Source: Bacteroidia bacterium (GTDB lineage: Bacteria; Bacteroidota; Bacteroidia; B-17B0; Aurantibacillaceae). Taken from it: DNA of 33,078 nt. A program made the translations under genes and the position numbers. Location of the stretch: the NCBI GenBank assembly GCA_016787445.1, contig JAEUTQ010000041.1, positions 1 through 33,078 of the forward strand. Direction: 5' to 3'. The notes below the pieces were generated by a model. It saw only the letters and a program-made list of their open reading frames with translations, searched no databases and was not told where the DNA came from. Positions 15,708-23,100 of this stretch are shown piece after piece; position 1 is the first letter of the stretch; each line of letters begins with the position of its first letter.

Positions 15708-18071
15708 TCACTTTCCAATCACTTCAAACTTCACAACACTGGTCTCCCCTCTTTCATCGGTTACTAATAAAGCATGCTTACCTATTTCAGGAAGAATTGA
15801 AATCTGATGGTACTTCTGAGTGCTGCCCAAAAATGTTCCATCCAATTGCCAAAACAAAATAGCATCCGCGTTTTTATGAGCGGCTTTTAATATGCAATTT
15901 TCCTTTTCTCCTTTCTCATTCACGGGTACATAAATTTTAAATCCTTCTCTCGGGTAAACAATATCCAGAAGTTTTGTATGCTCATCCGTAGCACAACCCG
16001 GTAAATAATCCGGCAAGGGCTTGTAAAACAAACTGTGCTGCTTATAAAAATATTCCTGAGTAGGCGTTACAATCAACCAAGGAGTTTGTTTCATGTCGCT
16101 GACAGGATAACAATCACTGTTCACCCTGTATTTTCCGCTGGCATCGGTGAAAATAATCTTATGAAATGAACAAGGTTTTGTTTTTTGTGCACCAAGCGTC
16201 ATGAGCTGAAGCTGGGTGTTCGGACAAATCTCTGAAGCTTTAAATCCGCTTTCCTTACATACTTTAATGTTTTCCATATCCGATACCGGTTTATTAAACC
16301 ATTTTTTCTCAGTCAATAAATTAAATACCGAAAACATTAATGGTGCCGCAGCGCCGGTGCCCGTTAGTTCAGGTCTTCCTTCTCCGTCGGCATTACCTAC
16401 CCACACCGCGACAATGTATTTTCCGTTTAATCCAACAGCCCAGGCGTCTCTGAAACCATAACTCGTTCCCGTTTTCCAGGCAATTTTGTTGCGGGAAAGA
16501 AATTGCATCCAGCCCACATAATCCTGCGGACGAATCAATTCAGTCATAGCATTAAAAGTGTACCATAAGGAAGAAGCATTGAGCAAATCTTCTTTCACCA
16601 TTTTTGGTTTTTCAATTTCTTTCTGCAGATAATTTAAGGGGCGGTAATTATCCGCGGTGTATTTTTTACGTGAAGCGTCGTAACCCAACAAAGCTCTTCC
16701 CATTGAAGAATAAGCAGAAGCAATATCCCACAGTGTGGCTTCACCACCGCCTAAAATTAACGACAAACCATAATGCGTAGTTGGCTTGGTGAAATTTTTA
16801 AAACCTAATTGCTTTAAGCGGTAATGAAATTTAGCCGTACCATAGTCTAACAACATTTTAACGGCGGGCACATTCAAGGAGCGCGCTATAGCCTGATTAG
16901 CCGGTACCAATCCGTCGTAAGTTAAATTAAAGTTTTTTGGTCCGTATGAACCGATTTGCGTTGGTACATCTTCAATTAAAGCAGCCGGCAAAATTTTATT
17001 TTCATTGAGCATGAAGGCGTATAGAAAAGGTTTTAAAATACTTCCTGTACTTCTTGGCGCGTTAATTACATCTACATAATTTTCATGTTCGTTTTTTTCG
17101 CTTGAACTATTCCCCACATAAGCCAACACATTACCTGATTCTACCTCAGCCACCAATACGCAGGCATTATGAATTTGGTTAGCGGATAAATTGGCAACAT
17201 GTTTATTCAGCAAATCATTGACCTGTATCTGAAGATTTTTTTTAATAGTGGATTTATAAATCTGCGAAGAACCTTTTTCGTTTATGCTGCGGTTCAACAA
17301 ATGATTAGCCAATTGAGGAACAGCATAAGGCTTATCCGGTAAAGGTTCTTGTATGGATAATTTATAAGTGGATTCATCAATGATTTTTTTATCGTATAAT
17401 TTTTTGAGAAGTGTATTGCGTTTTTTCAGCAATCGCTGTTGATTTTTTCCTGGATAAATTAAGGAAGGCGCATTAGGAAGAACCGCTAATAAAGCACTCT
17501 CCGCCCAGCTTAATTGAAAAGGACTTCGGCCAAAATAGCGCCAGGAGGCCGCGGAAATCCCGACCACATTACTACCAAACGGCGCATTGCTCGCATACAA
17601 ATTTAAAATGCTTGATTTTTTATAACTCAGTTCTATTCTAAAGGCCAAGGCTATTTCAACAAGCTTGTTATAATAGGTACGGGATTTGTTGCCACGCATC
17701 ATACGCGCTACCTGCATAGTAATGGTACTTCCACCACTCTTTACTTTGCCGGCTGAAAAATTGCGTTTAATGGATTTAAAAATGGAAACCGGATTAAAGC
17801 CCGGATGGTAATAAAAATATTCATCTTCAAACAAAGTAATGCATTGCTCAAACTTTACCGGTACACTGTCTAACTGTGGATAGCGCCATTGCCCGTCGGA
17901 TGCAATTTTTGCAGAGAGTAATTCATTATTAGCATCCAGAAGAACTGTACTGCATGGCTTATCAAATAATTTACCTGGCAACCATAACCAATACAAAAAA
18001 CTCAGTATAAAAATTATACTGAGTTTTATTTTGTGATGGAGAATGAAGATTTTAATTTTTTGTGAATACAA
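15708..18071 (-). CDS. pbpC: Penicillin-binding protein 1C (bifunctional transglycosylase/transpeptidase)
   Basis: PBP1C polymerises glycan strands and carries a transpeptidase domain, anchored in the inner membrane and facing the periplasm. The 787-residue protein has one membrane segment (about 17-31). A GT51 domain follows with the catalytic Glu82 in FEDEYFYYHPG and the GGSTITMQVARM motif. The transpeptidase domain has SILK (Ser342, Lys345), SLN (396-398) and KTGTS (531-535). A C-terminal beta-rich domain (about 700-787) is typical of PBP1C. The frame starts with TTG; no ATG precedes the membrane segment, yet the N-terminal length is normal. In E. coli and many other bacteria pbpC adjoins the alpha-2-macroglobulin gene. 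Here that gene lies 2.1 kb upstream in the same orientation, separated by a transposase and a secreted-protein gene. Confidence 0.95.
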   Translation of the reverse strand: MYSQKIKIFILHHKIKLSIIFILSFLYWLWLPGKLFDKPCSTVLLDANNELLSAKIASDGQWRYPQLDSVPVKFEQCITLFEDEYFYYHPGFNPVSIFKSIKRNFSAGKVKSGGSTITMQVARMMRGNKSRTYYNKLVEIALAFRIELSYKKSSILNLYASNAPFGSNVVGISAASWRYFGRSPFQLSWAESALLAVLPNAPSLIYPGKNQQRLLKKRNTLLKKLYDKKIIDESTYKLSIQEPLPDKPYAVPQLANHLLNRSINEKGSSQIYKSTIKKNLQIQVNDLLNKHVANLSANQIHNACVLVAEVESGNVLAYVGNSSSEKNEHENYVDVINAPRSTGSILKPFLYAFMLNENKILPAALIEDVPTQIGSYGPKNFNLTYDGLVPANQAIARSLNVPAVKMLLDYGTAKFHYRLKQLGFKNFTKPTTHYGLSLILGGGEATLWDIASAYSSMGRALLGYDASRKKYTADNYRPLNYLQKEIEKPKMVKEDLLNASSLWYTFNAMTELIRPQDYVGWMQFLSRNKIAWKTGTSYGFRDAWAVGLNGKYIVAVWVGNADGEGRPELTGTGAAAPLMFSVFNLLTEKKWFNKPVSDMENIKVCKESGFKASEICPNTQLQLMTLGAQKTKPCSFHKIIFTDASGKYRVNSDCYPVSDMKQTPWLIVTPTQEYFYKQHSLFYKPLPDYLPGCATDEHTKLLDIVYPREGFKIYVPVNEKGEKENCILKAAHKNADAILFWQLDGTFLGSTQKYHQISILPEIGKHALLVTDERGETSVVKFEVIGK

Positions 18072-18092
18072 TGTTCAGTTTTTATTCATAAA

Positions 18093-18105
18093 GCTACAAA
18101 TTAGC
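18093..18105. repeat. GCTAC-type palindrome, short variant
   Basis: GCTACAAATTAGC has dyad arms GCTA / TAGC and lies 22 bases upstream of the pbpC start. It looks like a shortened version of the longer copies at 18158 and 26121. Confidence 0.45.
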
Positions 18106-18128
18106 ATGCACATTTGCTTTGTTGGCGC

Positions 18129-18141
18129 GGATTTTAAATCC
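18129..18141. repeat. REP palindrome 1 (left doublet)
   Basis: GGATTTTAAATCC is a perfect palindrome with a single central base, preceded by GCGC. It pairs with the copy at 18217 in inverted orientation, and both lie upstream of the RAYT transposase. Confidence 0.65.
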
Positions 18142-18157
18142 ATATTTTATGCAAAAA

Positions 18158-18172
18158 GCTATAATTTGTAGC
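18158..18172. repeat. GCTAC-type palindrome next to the RAYT gene
   Basis: GCTATAATTTGTAGC is an imperfect palindrome inside a longer stretch (AAAAAGCTA..., then ...TTGTAGCAAGG) that is shared with the copy upstream of ruvB at 26121-26135. Confidence 0.55.
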
Positions 18173-18216
18173 AAGGGTTCCTTTGTGTCCGAACTTAATT
18201 TTGTACTTAATGTAAT

Positions 18217-18229
18217 GGATTTTTAATCC
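18217..18229. repeat. REP palindrome 2 (left doublet)
   Basis: GGATTTTTAATCC has 5-bp arms with three central bases. Read on the minus strand it is preceded by GCAC, matching the GCRC head of the other copies, so it is inverted relative to copy 1. It ends 15 bases before the transposase ATG. Confidence 0.65.
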
Positions 18230-18244
18230 GTGCCTGATAAAATT

Positions 18245-18841
18245 ATGTCAACAAAATATAAAGCAAACGAATTAGGGAAGGCTTACTTTATTACCCTTAC
18301 TGTAGTTAACTGGATAGATGTTTTTACTCGACTGTCTCAAAGGTATTTACTTATTAATTCACTAAGGTATTGTCAGCGTGAAAAGGGGCTGGAAATATAT
18401 GCCTATTGCATAATGCCGAGCCATATCCATATTCTGTGTAAAGCCGAAGAAAATAAGCCTTTAAGCGACGTGATAAGAGACTTTAAAAAGTTTACTTCAA
18501 GAAAAATTATTGAGAACATTATAACAGAAAAGGAAAGTCGTAGGGAGTGGATGTTGAAGCTTTTTTCTGAATCATGTGAACATTTAGCGCGCAACCAAAA
18601 ATACAAAGTTTGGCAAGATGGTTATCATGCTGAAATAATGGAGACACCGCGTTTTCTTTATCAAAAACTTAATTACATTCATAACAACCCTGTTGTTGAC
18701 AAAATCGTAGACTTCCCGGAAGATTATTTATTTAGTTCAGCAAGAAATTATGCGGGTATGGATTCTTTATTGGATATTGTTATATTATCACAAGAAGTAA
18801 GAACTCATGATGTAAAATCCCATACAATTTTTCCTATTTGA
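18245..18841 (+). CDS. REP-associated tyrosine transposase (RAYT, IS200-like Y1 family)
   Basis: RAYTs are single-copy Y1 transposases that cut single-stranded REP palindromes and are thought to spread them. The 198-residue protein has the metal-binding HIH motif (residues 60-62, in MPSHIHIL). It has the long helix DVIRDFKKFTSRKI and the YIHNNP motif; Tyr144 there is the likely catalytic tyrosine. The segment WQDGYHAEIM is also typical. A GTG at 18230 could start the frame, but it lies on the edge of a REP palindrome, so I prefer the ATG at 18245. The gene appears intact. It is flanked on each side by an inverted pair of GGATT/AATCC palindromes, the arrangement expected for a RAYT and its cognate REPs, and lies between pbpC and the secreted-protein gene. 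Confidence 0.9.
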   Translation: MSTKYKANELGKAYFITLTVVNWIDVFTRLSQRYLLINSLRYCQREKGLEIYAYCIMPSHIHILCKAEENKPLSDVIRDFKKFTSRKIIENIITEKESRREWMLKLFSESCEHLARNQKYKVWQDGYHAEIMETPRFLYQKLNYIHNNPVVDKIVDFPEDYLFSSARNYAGMDSLLDIVILSQEVRTHDVKSHTIFPI

Positions 18842-18862
18842 AGAAAATAATTACTCAATGCA

Positions 18863-18877
18863 CGGATTATAAATCCG
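18863..18877. repeat. REP palindrome 3 (right doublet)
   Basis: CGGATTATAAATCCG is a palindrome with 6-bp arms and three central bases (7-bp arms if the flanking A and T are counted), preceded by GCA. It lies 22 bases after the transposase stop and forms an inverted pair with the copy at 18942. Confidence 0.7.
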
Positions 18878-18941
18878 TCCTCGTTCACTTATAGATTTTA
18901 TTAATGCGAAAGAGAAAAACAGCTTTAATGAGAGTCTTAGA

Positions 18942-18956
18942 CGGATTATAAATCCG
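18942..18956. repeat. REP palindrome 4 (right doublet)
   Basis: CGGATTATAAATCCG is identical in core to copy 3. Its GCGC head lies on the other side, making the pair inverted. It lies just beyond the stop of the leftward secreted-protein gene and could also act as a 3' hairpin for that transcript. Confidence 0.7.
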
Positions 18957-18985
18957 CGCTAACTGGTTTATGTGAGTTTGTATTT

Positions 18986-19960
18986 CTATTCTATTATTAT
19001 TTTTTCTTCTTTAAAAAAACATTCAGTAGGATTGGTCAACGTCAACAGAAAAACACCGGAGGACAAATCACTTAAGTTTAGTGTTATCCGCTCCTCATTC
19101 ACACTCTGTTTTCTGTATACAACTTGTCCTAATGAATTATAAATCGTCAGGGTTAAAGGAATATTTGGCGATTCCTGCAAATCAACTATCAGTTTATCGC
19201 TACACGGATTAGGATAAATACTAAGGGAAGAATTTGCATTGATTTCCCTTATGTTTGTCCAAGTCTCAGTAAATATTGAATCTGTGGAGACGCAAATATC
19301 ATCTACAAAATAATATGCAGAATAAGTAGAAGATGAAAAAAAATAAGTCTTATTTGTAGATAAGTCATCAAAAAAATTTCCAATAGAAAGGTACTGATAA
19401 GCTGAATCTGCAACAAAGGAGCCTTTTATTGTAGTCCAGTTGGCTGTGTCTGAAACAATTGAATTCGAGTAGACTTGGGCAAAATTATTAATTGGGACAG
19501 GAGTACTAAAACCATATTGGTTTGTCGAAAATAATGCACCGATATGGTCCGTTGCGCAGTTGTTTAATGATATAGAATCAATTTGACACAAGTTCACCTT
19601 AAAATTAACAAAGTATTTAGTTCCAATAATCAAAGGAGACGCAAGAACAGTACCAAGACACTCCCGTGGTTGCCCAGAGGACGGGAAATATGAATAAAAT
19701 CCAGCGTAAGCACCTCCACTTGCCGCATATTGAAATCCAATCACAGTATTTGGGGTACTAAATCCTGAACCTTGTGAAGAACAAGAATTAAAATAATCTG
19801 GAGTATTTCTAACCGAACTCCACCCAGAAGCATAATGTAATTGGTATGACGTATTAGGACAAATCGAATAAATTTCAAACGATGGATTAGGAACCAGGTT
19901 TGTTTGGGCAAACACTGAAATTTTCAAAAAAATAAAAATATAAACGAGTTTATTTCGCAT
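18986..19960 (-). CDS. Secreted protein with type IX secretion C-terminal domain
   Basis: From the ATG at 19960 the protein has 324 residues. A signal peptide (about 1-19, ending VFAQ) is followed by a beta-sandwich domain of about 200 residues. That domain begins NLVPNPSFE and contains PDYFNSCSS and GAYAGFYSY, a pattern recurring in exported Bacteroidota proteins, often beside OmpA or carbohydrate-binding modules. The last 80 residues form a type A T9SS sorting domain, with SIYPNPCSDKL, LTIYNSLGQVVY and LSSGVFLLTL, which directs export across the outer membrane and attachment or release. A longer frame from a TTG at 19978 is less likely. The gene lies between the RAYT and the alpha-2-macroglobulin gene, and its role there is unknown. 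A ligand-binding or adhesive function is plausible. Confidence 0.85.
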   Translation of the reverse strand: MRNKLVYIFIFLKISVFAQTNLVPNPSFEIYSICPNTSYQLHYASGWSSVRNTPDYFNSCSSQGSGFSTPNTVIGFQYAASGGAYAGFYSYFPSSGQPRECLGTVLASPLIIGTKYFVNFKVNLCQIDSISLNNCATDHIGALFSTNQYGFSTPVPINNFAQVYSNSIVSDTANWTTIKGSFVADSAYQYLSIGNFFDDLSTNKTYFFSSSTYSAYYFVDDICVSTDSIFTETWTNIREINANSSLSIYPNPCSDKLIVDLQESPNIPLTLTIYNSLGQVVYRKQSVNEERITLNLSDLSSGVFLLTLTNPTECFFKEEKIIIE

Positions 19961-20079
19961 AAAGTAAAAATATAACAATTATGCTAAAAAGCAAATAGTA
20001 ACTGAAATTTTTAAGGAAAATTTCGGTTGAAAAAATACAATTTATATCTTCCTAAATAAATGCGCCATAGAATACAAAA

Positions 20080-20170
20080 TGTCACGTCGAGGGGAGTCGA
20101 GACGCGTTATAGATTTAACTAATTAAACAAGGTCTCGACTCCTCCCGATTGCTATCGGGACGACCTGACA
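20080..20170. repeat. Compound palindromic element after the alpha-2-macroglobulin gene
   Basis: The outer arms TGTCACGTCG / CGACCTGACA (one mismatch) and inner arms GAGTCGAGAC (20094-20103) / GTCTCGACTC (20132-20141) form one large imperfect hairpin. The right side also carries its own 7-bp hairpin, TCCCGAT-tgct-ATCGGGA (20143-20160). It lies eight bases beyond the leftward stop at 20178. It could terminate or stabilise the 5.6-kb transcript, and it looks like a dispersed intergenic repeat of Bacteroidota. Confidence 0.65.
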
Positions 20171-20177
20171 GAACAAA

Positions 20178-23100
20178 TTACTTACTCGCTACACTATTTT
20201 GTTTTTGCTTCACTACTCTTATCCATTGGCCTTTTGTGCGGGCGTAAACACTCTTATCATACATCGCCTCTACATTGATAGCCGGTAAATAATATTTTCC
20301 TGCATAGCTTGAGTTGAGAAGGATATTGAAAGTTTTGCTTTCATTCGTATACAAATCAAAATAGGTCATCACTTTATCATCTTTAATGTCCTGATAATCG
20401 TAAGCCGAATTTTTAAACGCCGATTCATTGCCATCCATGCGGCTGTTATGAATTTCCCAACCCGAAGGAATGTAATTAATCAAAGCTAAATTTTTCAATT
20501 CACCCATCAATCCTAAATTCTTCACCGTTACCGATAACATAAAGTTGCTGCCCTGCTCCATATTAGATGGATCGATGGTATTGCCATTCATATCTCTGTA
20601 AACTGCGCTTACCGCGATGTTTTCATTGCCTTCTTTCTCTTCGCCAATCGGAGGTTTGCCTCTGTTAATTAAGCGTGCATACAACATGCCCTTACCATTG
20701 TTCTCGATGCTGTAATTAATACTGTTTGCACCTTTGAAACTAATCGGAATCTGCGTGATAGCGGCATTGCCTTTCAAATTCACTTCCTTACCATTTACAT
20801 TTACCACTGCCTGCATCGCCGAAGCACCACCAAACTTTTTGATAAACTCCGCCACCGACACCAATCCGAAGGCGGTTGTTTGTGTACTCAACCACGATTT
20901 GCTTGACAACACATCCGATACTTTCTTTAATTGTGCAAAAGCTTGCTGTTTCTTATTCATCAAGCATAATGTTTGAAGTACAATGGCCATATCACGGTCG
21001 GATGAACCGTAGGTATAATAATTCACCGAATAAGGCGTGATATTCAATGACGCCTTGGCAATTATTTTTTCAGCTTCATCAATTTGTCCCATCTTAGAAT
21101 AAGCTCCCGCTAATAACCAGCGTGCCTGCTCCGATAAACTATAGAACTCACGCAAACGATTCATCGCACTCATACTAGGTTGTCCGGCTAAAGCCAACAC
21201 ATACAAACGATAGGCCTGCAGCACATCATTGTTCCAGTATTTATTTTTTGCAAACTCATAATTTAAAGCGGTGGTCTGTAAAAACTTCATGAGGTTTTTC
21301 TTCAATCCTCCCGGCAATGAATAACCTTTTTTCTCGGCCAACACCAGGAAATGTCCTGCGTAAGAAGAGCCCCAATCGTTTGGTTCGTTGGCGCCTTGCC
21401 AATACGCCATCGCTCCATTGCTTAACTGGAACTTGCGGATTTCATTGATACCGTATTTAATGTTCTTCTCAATTTCCGTTTTACGCTCAGGACTTAAATC
21501 CATGATGTCGGTTAAATACAATTGCGCAAAGGTTTGTGAAGTAGTCTGCTCTATGCAGCCATGCGGATAAGTGATTAAATAATTCAAACGTTCTTCCAAA
21601 TTAATCGGAGGAATGGTTGACAATTCCAATACACCGCTATTCGTACCTGCTAAACCTGTAGGATTCACATTACCCTTTTCGGTTTTTCCGGCATCAATCC
21701 AGAAATCCTTACTGGTAGTTTGATACGGATTCGGATTTCTCACATCCAATTCCATTTCGTAAACAGAGGTGTGTCCGCCGCCTTCCGCCGTGATTTTCAC
21801 TTTGGCTATGCCGGTTTCATTCTTCACTTTCAAATCAAACACCACCAGTTTTTCATCATCTTTGCCGATACTAACGGTCTTTGAATTACCCCCAACCGTT
21901 TGAAGCAAGCCGTTCACTTCCACTTTAACCGTGGTTGATCCAACATTTTTGTCACCACCAAATACAGAGATAGGTAATTTAACTTCTTCGGTAACGCTCA
22001 ACACGCGCGGTAATGTACCTAACACCATTAATGGCGCTTTTACCGGCGTTGTTTTCTCCGCATGACCATATGCTCCTTTATAGCCGGCAATCACCATGGT
22101 GCGGACAGAGCCCACATACATTGGTAATTTAAATTTGATTTCTTTTTTATCGCCTTTATCCAAATGGAAAGGACCAAAGAATCTTACCATTGGTTTGAAA
22201 CGATTTGCTTTAGCGCCATCATCTCCTGCTTCGCTGCCGTCACCACCAATACTGAGTATACGCTCCAGTTCCGCGCCAAACGCTCCGATTACATTATCGT
22301 ACATATCCCAGGTTTTTACACCTAAAGCTTCTTTACTGTAAAACGCATTCCAAGGATTTGGCGTTTTAAATCGTGTAATATCCAATAAACCTTCATCTAC
22401 CATCGCAATAGTAAAGGCCATTTCTTTTCCATTTTCTTCGCCTACGTTAATGGTTACATTTTGTTCAGGCACCAGAACTGAAGGCATAGAGATGGTTGGT
22501 TTCAAATGGGTTTCCGGATCATCGATGGTGATTGGCACAACACCATACATGCGGATTGGTAAATCGTTCTCACGTTTATGCGGCTGCATTAATGAAACAT
22601 GTACATATACATTCGGAGCCATCTCCGGTTTGATTTTAAATTTAAAAAGTGTGGTCCCCTTTTCAGTTTCGAGCCAATGCGCTTCCACTACCCTACTTCC
22701 GTTTTCAATCGTTACCAATGCGCGACCTTTATCAGGAGATGGAATGGTAACAACTGCTTCTTCTCCGGTTTTATATGCTGTTTTATCTGTAGTAAACTGA
22801 AGCATGTTGGAGATTATTTTATTATCCTCGCCTCCATCTCTGTCCATCCAATTTGGCCAATCGAAATACGTTACAGCGGTGGATGAGTGTCCGCCATCCA
22901 AATCACTCACGCGTATTAAATAACGACCCCATTGATTTTCCTTAATGTTCACTTTTACTTTACCATTGCCGTTTTTAGTTGAAATAATTTCTTCAAAAAC
23001 GGGTTTATGATATTCATCGCTCGCGTAGTTCGCTAATTCATCATTGTATTGATCCCACCACCAGCGCCATTCTAATTTATACAACTGCACTTTAATGTTA

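Noticed and set aside
18230..18244. GTG start for the RAYT transposase
   Set aside because: The GTG abuts a REP palindrome, and an ATG five codons later gives the usual N-terminus.
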